Shown here: piece after piece, positions 17,841-25,326 of the stretch
Numbering within the stretch: the stretch's first letter is position 1
Layout: each line of letters begins with the position of its first letter
Source: Myxococcus xanthus
GTDB taxonomy: Bacteria > Myxococcota > Myxococcia > Myxococcales > Myxococcaceae
DNA length: 64,000 nucleotides
Direction of reading: 5' to 3'
Assembly (NCBI RefSeq): GCF_900106535.1
Contig: NZ_FNOH01000009.1
Span: forward strand, 283,931 to 347,930
Position numbers and translations under genes: made by a program
Notes under the pieces: generated by a model
Database searches by the model: none
What the model was told of the DNA's origin: nothing
What the model saw: the letters and a program-made list of their open reading frames with translations, nothing else

Positions 17841-20264
17841 TCACTCCTCGCGCATGGCCATGCTGGGCGGGACGCGCGCGGCGCGCCAGGCGGGCACGTA
17901 GCCCGCCACCAGCGCCACGAAGAGCAGCACGCAAGCCGTCCCGAGGAAGACGAGCGGGTCCGCGGGGCTGACCTCGAAGAGCAACTTCGACAGGCCCCGC
18001 GCCAGGACCAACGCCAGCACGGAGCCGATGATGACCCCCAGCCCGGCGAGCCGCAGCGCCTGGCTCAATATCAACCAGAAGATGCTCCCCTCCCGCGCGC
18101 CCAGCGCCATGCGCACGCCAATCTCCGTCCGCCGCTGGGTGACGGAGTAGGCCATGATGCCGTAGACGCCCCCGGCGGCCAGCAGCAGCGCCACGCACGC
18201 GAAGAACCCCAGCAGCGCGGCCAGCAGGTGCCTGGAGCCGAACGACTCCGCGATGAGCTCCTCCAAAGGCCGCGGCGACGGCGGTGGTTGCTCGGGGTCC
18301 AACGACGCCATGCCCTCTCGCAAGGACAGCGCCAGCGACGACGCCGCCGCCCCCGTCCCTCCCACGGTCACCATCATCACCATCGCGTCACGTGGGGCCT
18401 GCGCCAGCGGCAGGTAGAACTCCGGCACGGATGAACGCACCTGCCCGCGCCACAGCGTCCGGACGTCCCCCACCACGCCAATGACCTCCCACGGCTCGGT
18501 GCCGCCCGTGAAGAAGCGCTTGCCCAGCGGCGACTCTCCGGGCCAGAAGCGCCGCGCCAGGGCCGAGTTGATCATCGCGACCCGGGGCGAGTCCTCCACG
18601 TCCAACGCGTTGAAATCGCGCCCCTCGTGCAAGGGGATGCCCATGGTCCGGAAATAGCCCGGGGAGATGACGCGCTGACTGGCCTCGGGCAACTGCCCGG
18701 GCAGCGGCTTCGGCTGCCCATCCGGATAGATGTTCGAGCTCTGACTGCGACGGCTGATGGGCGGCAGGCTCGCCGCCGAGACGGCCTGGGCTCCCGGAAT
18801 GGAGGACAACCGCTCCTGCAGCGCATGGAAGAAGCGAACCCGCTCGGCGTCCGTCGGATACCTGGTCTCCGGCAGCGTGACGTCGAAGTAGAACACGCGT
18901 TCGGCGGCGAAGCCGGGTGAGGTCCCCTGGAGCTGGTAGAGGCTTCGAAGCATCAGGCTCGCGCCGACGACCAGCATCAAGGCCAGCGCCACCTCCGCCG
19001 TTACCAGGGCCGAGCGGATGCTCTTTCGCCCCGCCGTGGCGCCCGCCCCCTCCCGCATCGCCTCCAGCGGGTTCTGCCGCGACATCTGGAACGCGGGCGC
19101 CAGGCCAAACAGCACCCCGGTGATGGCGGACAGCCCGACACAGAACAGCAGCGCCCCTCCATCCACCTGGATGGATTGCCACCCTGGCAGGCGCTCCGCC
19201 AACCCGGGCGGCAGCATGGTGGCAATCATGTGCGTGCCCCACAGCGCGCCCAGGATTCCCAATCCTCCTCCCAGGAGCGACAGCAAGACGCTCTCGGTCA
19301 GGGCCTGGACCATCAGACGCGTCGGGCTCGCCCCCAGCGCCCCGCGAATGGCCAGCTCCCGCCGCCGGGCCGCCGCGCGCGCCAGCAGCAGGCTCGCGAC
19401 GTTCGCGCACCCGATGAGCAACACGAAGCCCACCGCGCCCGCCAGGGTGATGAGCAGCGGCCTCAAGGGCCCCAGGTAGGCCTCGCGCACGGACGTCAGC
19501 CGCACGGTGCGCTCCGAATCCGTGTCGGGGTACCGCTCCGCCAGTTGCCCTGCGAGGACCCGCAGGGCGTCCTCCGCCATCGACACGGAGAAGCCAGGCT
19601 TGAGGCGGCCCACCACCCGCACCTTCCGGTCCCCGCGCGCATCCAGCTCCGCCTGCGTCGGCGCGAGCGGCACCCAGGCTTCGGCGCCAGGCGGGAAGTC
19701 GAAGCTCTTCGGCATCACGCCCACGACCGTGTAGGGCTCACCATCCAGCGTGACGGACTCACCCAGCACGGAGGGCGCGCCACCAAACCGGCGCCGCCAC
19801 AACGCGTCCGACAGCACCACCACCGCCTCGCCACCCACGCGGTCTTCTTCCGCGGAGAACGCCCTGCCCAGCGAGGGCCTCGCCTCCAGCGCGGGGAACA
19901 GCGCGGCGCCCACCCGAAACGCCTGGAGCCGCTCCGGCTGCAGCGCGCCGCCCATGTTCAAGCTCCGCGGAACAATCCCCGCCACGTGCTCGAAGCCCCC
20001 CGCCTGCGCGGTCCAGTCCTCCAGCGTCGCCAGGGATGTCTCGCTCCGCTCGACACCCGCCTTGGGAAGCGAGTCCCACACCATCACCAGACGCTCCTCA
20101 TGCGGGAAACGCATGGGTTGCAGCCAGATGGAGTTGACCACGCTGAATATCGCCGTGCTCGCGCCAATCCCCAGCGCCAGCGTCATCATCGCGACCAGGG
20201 TGAACGTCGGACTCTTGAGCAACAACCTGGCGCCAAACCGGATGTCCTGACGAATTGTATCCAT
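17841..20264 (-). CDS. MacB-like/ADOP ABC transporter permease
   Basis: Permease of 807 aa with two FtsX-type membrane domains and two MacB-type periplasmic domains. Membrane helices include FTLVAMMTLALGIGASTAIFS at the N-terminus, LLITLAGAVGFVLLIGCANVASLLL, and a C-terminal set ending DPLVFLGTACVLLFVALVAGYVPA; the CANVASLLLARAAARRRELAIR and YSVTQRRTEIGVRMALGARE motifs are typical of the class. The N-terminal DTIRQDIRFGARLLLKSP motif is typical of 'orphan' duplicated permeases that have no fused ATPase. The start at 20264 follows gagaggg. No ATPase gene is adjacent on this strand. Role is probably mechanotransmission or export; substrate unknown. Confidence 0.88.
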   Translation of the reverse strand: MDTIRQDIRFGARLLLKSPTFTLVAMMTLALGIGASTAIFSVVNSIWLQPMRFPHEERLVMVWDSLPKAGVERSETSLATLEDWTAQAGGFEHVAGIVPRSLNMGGALQPERLQAFRVGAALFPALEARPSLGRAFSAEEDRVGGEAVVVLSDALWRRRFGGAPSVLGESVTLDGEPYTVVGVMPKSFDFPPGAEAWVPLAPTQAELDARGDRKVRVVGRLKPGFSVSMAEDALRVLAGQLAERYPDTDSERTVRLTSVREAYLGPLRPLLITLAGAVGFVLLIGCANVASLLLARAAARRRELAIRGALGASPTRLMVQALTESVLLSLLGGGLGILGALWGTHMIATMLPPGLAERLPGWQSIQVDGGALLFCVGLSAITGVLFGLAPAFQMSRQNPLEAMREGAGATAGRKSIRSALVTAEVALALMLVVGASLMLRSLYQLQGTSPGFAAERVFYFDVTLPETRYPTDAERVRFFHALQERLSSIPGAQAVSAASLPPISRRSQSSNIYPDGQPKPLPGQLPEASQRVISPGYFRTMGIPLHEGRDFNALDVEDSPRVAMINSALARRFWPGESPLGKRFFTGGTEPWEVIGVVGDVRTLWRGQVRSSVPEFYLPLAQAPRDAMVMMVTVGGTGAAASSLALSLREGMASLDPEQPPPSPRPLEELIAESFGSRHLLAALLGFFACVALLLAAGGVYGIMAYSVTQRRTEIGVRMALGAREGSIFWLILSQALRLAGLGVIIGSVLALVLARGLSKLLFEVSPADPLVFLGTACVLLFVALVAGYVPAWRAARVPPSMAMREE

Positions 20265-20539
20265 GTCCCTCTCACGCAAGAGCATGCCATGCGGCGTGCA
20301 CCGCGGCGACGCGCATCACCACGAAGGCCCAGGCCCGGCGCCCGAGAACACCCAAGTCCGCGAATTTTCAAAGCTGGCAGACATTTCATCAAAAACATGT
20401 CTAAGCCTGGACATCCGCTCGGGGTTCGCCGTACTCTTCGAGATCCGAGCTGAATGCATCAACTGGCGTCAGGCTCGGCACGTTCGGCGACAAGTTCGTG
20501 CCGCGCGTGTGGTTTGATTCACCTCCCCTGGAGTTCCTC

Positions 20540-20740
20540 ATGGTTGAGAGCAACATCGTTCTGAAGCCCGAGGTGGTGACGTTCAAGCAGCTGGATCCCG
20601 CGAAGGTGGACGCGCTCCGCGGCCAGCTGAGCATGATCCTGGGTCGTGGCGAGTTCCCCACGATGTCCGCTCGCGCGGGCGCCGTCGTCGTCAAGGAGCC
20701 GCAGGATCACACCAGCCACACGTCTGACGGCTGGTTCTAG
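20540..20740 (+). CDS. Putative RiPP precursor peptide, copy 1 (His-Thr-Ser core)
   Basis: Peptide of 66 aa. The ATG is chosen because ggag lies nine bases upstream; a GTG at 20498 in the same frame has no such site. Three zones are visible by comparison with copy 2: a leader (residues 1-37, MVESNIVLKPEVVTFKQLDP onward) with an amphipathic Leu/Ile pattern suited to binding a recognition element; a variable spacer (about 38-52); and an invariant C-terminus EPQDHTSHTSDGWF. Two His-Thr-Ser units and the terminal Trp-Phe are the likely sites of radical SAM and HExxH modification. No Cys, no double-Gly cleavage motif at the core edge. A GC hairpin follows at 20748. Confidence 0.75.
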   Translation: MVESNIVLKPEVVTFKQLDPAKVDALRGQLSMILGRGEFPTMSARAGAVVVKEPQDHTSHTSDGWF

Positions 20741-20747
20741 CAGGTCT

Positions 20748-20785
20748 CTGCTCCCCGGCGCCCAGCGATGGGCACCGGGGAGCAG
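20748..20785 (+). terminator. Hairpin after precursor 1
   Basis: Perfect 11-bp inverted repeat CTGCTCCCCGG/CCGGGGAGCAG with an inner CCC/GGG stem, seven bases beyond the stop. Poor T-tract (gttgtcttg), so it may attenuate or stabilise mRNA rather than end it fully. Confidence 0.6.
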
Positions 20786-20796
20786 GTTGTCTTGAC

Positions 20797-20931
20797 GCAA
20801 GGATTGCCCCCTTCCCGCCGCAGGAGCATCACTCGCTCCAAGCCCCGGTGGTGTTCCACCTGGATGGGATTGGAGACCGGCTCCTCGCCCTTCCCAACCC
20901 GCGAGCCCTGAGTCAGCCGTACCCGGGTCGA
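20797..20931 (+). pseudogene. Dead 5' fragment of the GT9-like gene
   Basis: This stretch matches the first ~115 bases of the intact GT9 gene at 21394 (for example VVFHLDGIGDRLLALP against VVFHLNGIGDRLLALP). The start codon has become cgc and the match stops abruptly at tacccgggtcga, where unit 2 of the tandem duplication soon begins. It marks the duplication junction and is not expected to be translated as an enzyme. Confidence 0.75.
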
Positions 20932-21115
20932 TCGCGCCGAATCTCACGCGTAGCATTTATTTCACTGAAAACACGTCTACGCCTGGACATTCGTTCGAGG
21001 TACGCCGTACCCTTGGGGATCCGAGCTGCGAGCATCCATTGGCGTCAGACTCGGCACGTTCGGCGACAAGTTCGTGCCGCGCGTGTGTTTTGATTCACCT
21101 CCCCAGGAGTTCCTC

Positions 21116-21319
21116 ATGGTTGAGAGCAACATCGTTCTGAAGCCCGAGGTGGTGACGTTCAAGCAGCTGGATCCCGCGAAGGTGGACGCGCTCCGCGGCC
21201 AGCTGAGCATGATTCTGGGTCGTGGCGACTTCGCCCAGATCTCCGCGCGCGCGGTCGGCCCCGTCAAGGACCAGGAGCCGCAGGATCACACCAGCCACAC
21301 GTCTGACGGCTGGTTCTAG
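21116..21319 (+). CDS. Putative RiPP precursor peptide, copy 2 (His-Thr-Ser core)
   Basis: Peptide of 67 aa, paralog of the one at 20540. Residues 1-37 are identical, and the DNA differs there by one silent base. The spacer differs in sequence and length (DFAQISARAVGPVKDQ against EFPTMSARAGAVVVK). The last 14 residues, EPQDHTSHTSDGWF, are again identical. The ATG has ggag nine bases upstream (ccaggagttcctc). It lies upstream of the intact GT9 gene, separated by a hairpin, so it probably represents the original organisation of precursor plus GT9. Confidence 0.75.
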   Translation: MVESNIVLKPEVVTFKQLDPAKVDALRGQLSMILGRGDFAQISARAVGPVKDQEPQDHTSHTSDGWF

Positions 21320-21326
21320 CAGGTCT

Positions 21327-21364
21327 CTGCTCCCCGGCGCCCATCCCTGGGTACCGGGGAGCAG
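21327..21364 (+). terminator. Hairpin after precursor 2
   Basis: Same 11-bp arms as the hairpin at 20748 (CTGCTCCCCGG/CCGGGGAGCAG). The loop differs (ccatccctgg) but still closes with CCC/GGG. Conserved arms with changed loop suggest that the structure matters. It lies between precursor 2 and the GT9 gene. Confidence 0.6.
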
Positions 21365-21393
21365 GTTGTCGTGACGCAAGGATTGCCCCCTCC

Positions 21394-22371
21394 ATGCAGC
21401 AGAAACTTCGTTCTGCCCAAGCCCCCGTCGTATTTCACCTGAATGGGATTGGGGACCGGCTCCTCGCCCTTCCCGCCCTGCGAGCCCTGAGTCAGCTGTA
21501 CCCGGGTCGAATCAGACTGGTGGGTGCGCCAGGTGATTCAAGCCTGTTCTTCTATCAAGAGCTCGGGCTCATGAAGATTCACGAGGTCCGCGCGACCACG
21601 CAGGGCACGGAGCGCAGCATCGACGCCGAGATGCTCCGGCAGGCGGTGGGGGCCTGCGACTTGTTTGTCTGTTTCAACACCTGGCACGCGACGGGGGTCT
21701 CCGAGCTGCTCGAGGGGTTCCCGGCGGCCACCGAAACAGTGGGCCTGTATCGCCGTTACAAGCAGTGGGTCCGGAGTGAAGAACTCCAGCATTCCGCGGA
21801 CCGGCTCTTCTCGCTGGCCCAGCAGGTGGATCCCTCCCTGAGGCTGGAGGACTTCGCCCAGGCCCCCGTGCTGACGGCCGAGGCCACCGAGGCCGCCAGG
21901 CACTTTCGTGACAGCGTCCCCGATGGGGCCAAGGTGCTCGCGCTCCATACGGAGACCGGCGCCCGGAAACAGTGGCCCGTCGCCCGCTACCGCGCCGTGC
22001 TGGATGCCTTCCTGACAGCCCACCCCGAATGGCTCGTGCTCAACGTGGACTACAGCGCCACGGAGCTGGCGCCCATGGTCCATGAAGGCCGCGTGCTGTC
22101 CGTCCCAGGCGCCCCACTCGATGTCGCCATGGCGCTGCTCGGCGCCTGTGATGGCTTCCTCGGCATCGACTCCTGCATGCTGCACGCGGCGGATTTCTTC
22201 CGGCTCCCTTCGGTGGGCCTGTTCGGAACGACCTCTCCCCAGCAATGGGGCTTCCGTTTCACGCCGGCCTTCCGCGAGCCCACCGGGAACGGGAGCATGG
22301 ACGACATCACCGAGGAAGAAGTCCTCGGCGCGCTCACGGACCTCGCCGCCGGGCGGCTGCGCCCCGCCTGA
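21394..22371 (+). CDS. GT9-family (heptosyltransferase-like) glycosyltransferase
   Basis: Protein of 325 aa with the two-domain layout of glycosyltransferase family 9 (ADP-heptose:LPS heptosyltransferases). The N-terminal motif is GIGDRLLALPALRALSQLYPGRIRLVG. The C-terminal donor domain has ALHTETGARKQWPVARY, CDGFLGIDSCMLHAADFFRLPSVGLFGTTSPQQW. It could transfer a sugar to the modified peptide, or have become a non-catalytic partner; LPS core synthesis is less likely because no LPS genes are nearby and its own 5' end was co-duplicated with the precursor. Weak Shine-Dalgarno (aagga, 14 bases off). It ends 31 bases from the converging maturase gene. Confidence 0.8.
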   Translation: MQQKLRSAQAPVVFHLNGIGDRLLALPALRALSQLYPGRIRLVGAPGDSSLFFYQELGLMKIHEVRATTQGTERSIDAEMLRQAVGACDLFVCFNTWHATGVSELLEGFPAATETVGLYRRYKQWVRSEELQHSADRLFSLAQQVDPSLRLEDFAQAPVLTAEATEAARHFRDSVPDGAKVLALHTETGARKQWPVARYRAVLDAFLTAHPEWLVLNVDYSATELAPMVHEGRVLSVPGAPLDVAMALLGACDGFLGIDSCMLHAADFFRLPSVGLFGTTSPQQWGFRFTPAFREPTGNGSMDDITEEEVLGALTDLAAGRLRPA

Positions 22372-22402
22372 GCAGCGGCGAGGGCGCCAGCCCCGGCTGG
22401 CC

Positions 22403-23908
22403 TCAGCCGCTCTGCACGCTCAGCATCGGCGGCATGGCCTGCGAGGAAGGCTCTGTCGGCAGACCGTTGGCCATCTCCACCAGGGCGGCGTCCATTCCAG
22501 GCATCATCCGCAACAGGGGGATGGGGTCCTCCACGAGCTTGCGCAGGACCCACTCCACGACCGCCAACGTCTGCAGGCATTCCTCGGACGCATGGGGGCG
22601 CGGCGTCGCGTCCCCGGTCCGGGCATAGTCGAGCACCGGCAGCACGCCGCAGTAGGGATTGAAGGCGCACTCGCGGCACTGCGGGTCACGATCCCGCAGC
22701 GACAGGTTCATGGACCGGAACGTGGCCTTGTTGCGGATGAGCGCGTCATAGGTCGTCCCCTTCACGTTGCCCAAGCCGAACTCGGAGCGCATCGAACGGG
22801 CTTCGTCCGACGGCAGGATTTCGCCGTCATGGTCATAGGTGATGGCCGAACCGAAGTCCCCGACCGGGTTGCGCCAGTCCACGAAGCCCGTATCCGTCGA
22901 CTGGAGAATCTTGGCCAGGACGACCCGGACCACGCGCTCGGAGTAGTTCTCGTTCTCCTGGCGGTTCTTCTCGTAGATGTAATCGAGCGCGTCCAGGTAG
23001 TAGTGGAGGAAGTCCTGGATGTCGAAGGGCAGCTTCTCCTTGCGGGCGTTGCCCAGGGCCTTGAGCTTGAGGATGGCGAGGTCCTTGAAGCCCTCCGCAT
23101 GATAGAAGTCGATGGTGCGCTTCAGCTCCTTGGCGTTGGAGGCCCCCACCACGCACAGGGGCGACGCGCTGAGCACGCCGGGGAATCGGTCGCGGAAGTG
23201 GCTCAGCCGCTCCATGACCTTGCGGAAGCTGCCCGCCCCGCTCCGAGTGACTCGGAATGAGTCGTGAATGTCCTCGGGACCGTTCAACGAATACGACACG
23301 TTGATGCGGTTCTCCTTGCAGTACGCGATGTGCTCGTCGGTGGCGACCATGAGGTTGCTCACCACGGAGAAGCGGAGCCGCTTGCCCACGGCTTCGTTCT
23401 GCCTGCGGGCCTCCTCGACGAAGTACTTCATGCCCTCGAAGTTCAAGAAGGGCTCGCCGCCCTGGAACTCGAAACCCAGGAAGGGGGCCGGAGAACCGAG
23501 CGCGAAGCGGATGATGGCATCCGCGACGTCGGGCTGCATGTCGAAGCGCTTGGAGTCCGCGGAGATGTTCTCCGGGTTCATGTGGCAGTAGGTGCAGTTG
23601 AGGTTGCACCGCTTGGACAGCACGACGATATGGAGCCCCGGCCCCGCGTAGGTCCGGTCATGCCAGCGCTTGAGGTCCTCCAGCACGCGCGACGAGTTCT
23701 GCGCGGTGATGAGGTGGCTGGTCTGCTCGAGCCGCTCGAACAGGGCCTCATCCATGGAGATTTCATCGAGCTGGGCATTCTCCGCGCCGGACAGCAGTTG
23801 CATGGCGCCCGTCCGGGACAGCCGCACGAAGTGGTCCGGGCCCACCTGCTTCGCGGGGAAGAAGTTGGGCAGCCACTCGTCGCGATAACGCAACCCTGGG
23901 ACCCTCAT
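22403..23908 (-). CDS. HxsB-like radical SAM/SPASM peptide maturase
   Basis: Radical SAM enzyme of 501 aa. An N-terminal domain (1-90) of the HxsB kind precedes the radical SAM core: Cys101-x3-Cys105-x2-Cys108 (SKRCNLNCTYCHM), then FEFQGGEPFLNF, which contacts SAM. The segment TGFVDWRNPVGDFGSAITYDHDGEILPSDEARSM (in parts) matches the HxsB family pattern. The C-terminal SPASM region has Cys411, Cys414, Cys420 and Cys444 for extra Fe-S clusters. Related maturases crosslink aromatic residues to neighbouring residues in RiPPs. The HTS repeats of the adjacent precursors are the obvious substrate, by inference. The ATG overlaps the HExxH stop by four bases. Last gene of the minus-strand operon. Confidence 0.85.
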   Translation of the reverse strand: MRVPGLRYRDEWLPNFFPAKQVGPDHFVRLSRTGAMQLLSGAENAQLDEISMDEALFERLEQTSHLITAQNSSRVLEDLKRWHDRTYAGPGLHIVVLSKRCNLNCTYCHMNPENISADSKRFDMQPDVADAIIRFALGSPAPFLGFEFQGGEPFLNFEGMKYFVEEARRQNEAVGKRLRFSVVSNLMVATDEHIAYCKENRINVSYSLNGPEDIHDSFRVTRSGAGSFRKVMERLSHFRDRFPGVLSASPLCVVGASNAKELKRTIDFYHAEGFKDLAILKLKALGNARKEKLPFDIQDFLHYYLDALDYIYEKNRQENENYSERVVRVVLAKILQSTDTGFVDWRNPVGDFGSAITYDHDGEILPSDEARSMRSEFGLGNVKGTTYDALIRNKATFRSMNLSLRDRDPQCRECAFNPYCGVLPVLDYARTGDATPRPHASEECLQTLAVVEWVLRKLVEDPIPLLRMMPGMDAALVEMANGLPTEPSSQAMPPMLSVQSG

Positions 23909-25326
23909 GCGGCACCTCCGGCGTGCTGGGTATAGCGGGCCGCGAGCACTGCCGCCTCGCGCCAGCCCATGTATGTCTCGGCGTCATTCACCACGGGACC
24001 GCTGGCGGCCACTCGCGAGAAGTGCTGCTTCATCCAGGTGTCGAAGGCCTGGTCCATGTCCGCATCCGCGACACGCTCGATGAGCGGATGCTGCTCACTC
24101 AGGGCCTGGGCCATCTGCGCGAGGAGCACGCGCCCTTCGGGCGTGGGACGCTCGAAGTCCAGGAGGGTCCGGAAGGAGAGCAGGTTGCAGCGGTGTGACT
24201 TGAGCAGTTGGAAGCGCCACTCCCGCTGCTTGAACTCGGGCCTGTCCAGCGCCAGCAGCCGGAGCCGGTTCACCGCCAGGAAGGAGTGCAGGCCCAGATG
24301 CACGCCTCGGAGGGGGCGAGGGTCGGTGCGGTAGGCGGAGACGAACTCGGGACGTGAGTCGTCCCACCGTCCGAATGCGCGCGAGTCGAGCAGCAGATAC
24401 ATGCGCTCGTGTTGCAGCTCGTGGACCAGGTCCTCCGCATGCTCCAGGCCGTTGGCCACGCGCGTGAGGAAGACAGGCGTGCCAGCCCCATACGAGGACG
24501 AGCAACGCACGCTCCGGTTCTCCGGGCCCCCCATGTCGACGAGCGCGGGGAGCAACACGCGGGCCCAGTCGAGCACTTCGGGCCACAGCTTCCCCAGGAT
24601 GTGGAAGGCCTCCTCCGTGCTTTGCAGCAGGGGCATGGGCCGCCAGGTGCCCGTGCTCCCATCGTCCGGGATGCCCGCCTGGTCGCGCCGGCCGGTGATG
24701 CCGAGCATCTCGCTGTCGTCCAGCACCGGAACGTTCCAGGTCTCGGACCAGGGCAATGGCTGGATGCTCACGGGCGCATCGCCCATGAGCGGCAGCGGGA
24801 TGCGCAGCCCGGGGCCGGAGTGCCCCTCGACGGAGAGCAGGCACTCCGCGCCAGAGAAGTGCCAAACGACGCGCCCCTCGCCGGGGCCGCGCACGTCGAG
24901 CCGCTCACCCCGAGGCAGGCAGTAGAGCGTCCGCGGCGTCACGAAGAAGGCTTCGCCGTGGGTGACCTCTCCCCGCAGCCGCTGGACGATGAGCAGAGAA
25001 GCAAGGTTGCCCATCAGGCATTGAATCAAGCCAGGCCCGACGGCGGCGGGCCCCAGCAAGCGGCCGAGCAGCACCGTCGTGCTCCAGTGCTCCAGGAACT
25101 CACGCGCCAGCGCCGGCGCGCGCTCGACGAGCTCGAACGCCTCGGAGAGGAGGGACTGAAGCTCCGTGGCACATCCCCCCAACTTCCCGAGCCGCTCCGG
25201 CTGTTGGACCCAGCCCATGAGCAGATCGAGCTGCCCCATCTGCTGCGCACGCAACAGCTCACGCGCCGAGGCTTCCGTCTCGGGGGACAACGGCGTCGGG
25301 AACGTGAAGGCATCTTGGAATTGCAT
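23905..25326 (-). CDS. HExxH-motif putative peptide-modification protein
   Basis: Protein of 473 aa of the HExxH group that accompanies radical SAM maturases. The metal motif is LVHELQHERM (His302, Glu303, His306). The following SAYRTDPRPLRGVHLGLHSFLAV matches the family's conserved RxDPRPLxG segment. Members have been reported as 2-oxoglutarate-dependent beta-hydroxylases when fused to or paired with cyclophane-forming radical SAM enzymes, so hydroxylation of core His, Phe or Trp is a reasonable inference; peptidase activity is the older guess. No signal peptide. It overlaps the MBL gene by one base (TGATG) and the maturase by four. Confidence 0.82.
   Translation of the reverse strand: MQFQDAFTFPTPLSPETEASARELLRAQQMGQLDLLMGWVQQPERLGKLGGCATELQSLLSEAFELVERAPALAREFLEHWSTTVLLGRLLGPAAVGPGLIQCLMGNLASLLIVQRLRGEVTHGEAFFVTPRTLYCLPRGERLDVRGPGEGRVVWHFSGAECLLSVEGHSGPGLRIPLPLMGDAPVSIQPLPWSETWNVPVLDDSEMLGITGRRDQAGIPDDGSTGTWRPMPLLQSTEEAFHILGKLWPEVLDWARVLLPALVDMGGPENRSVRCSSSYGAGTPVFLTRVANGLEHAEDLVHELQHERMYLLLDSRAFGRWDDSRPEFVSAYRTDPRPLRGVHLGLHSFLAVNRLRLLALDRPEFKQREWRFQLLKSHRCNLLSFRTLLDFERPTPEGRVLLAQMAQALSEQHPLIERVADADMDQAFDTWMKQHFSRVAASGPVVNDAETYMGWREAAVLAARYTQHAGGAA

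Larger units (their letters stand above)
20382..21510 (+). repeat. Tandem duplication (about 0.57 kb unit) carrying the precursor genes
   Basis: Unit 1 (about 20382-20931) and unit 2 (about 20952-21510) share, in order: a leader beginning near gcctggacat, the block ggcacgttcggcgacaagtt, the peptide gene, a hairpin and the 5' part of the GT9 gene. The offset is 576 bases at the start codons and 579 after the genes. Peptide leader and core are almost identical in DNA, whereas the upstream leader and the GT9 parts have diverged visibly (about 88% identity over the last 90 bases). Confidence 0.85.

Noticed and set aside
20498..20740. Longer precursor starting at GTG 20498 (and 21074 for copy 2)
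   Set aside because: No ribosome site before the GTG, whereas ggag sits nine bases before the internal ATG in both copies.
20848..21093. 81-aa frame running from the GT9 fragment into the leader of unit 2
   Set aside because: Joins a truncated gene end to non-coding duplicated leader; no ribosome site.
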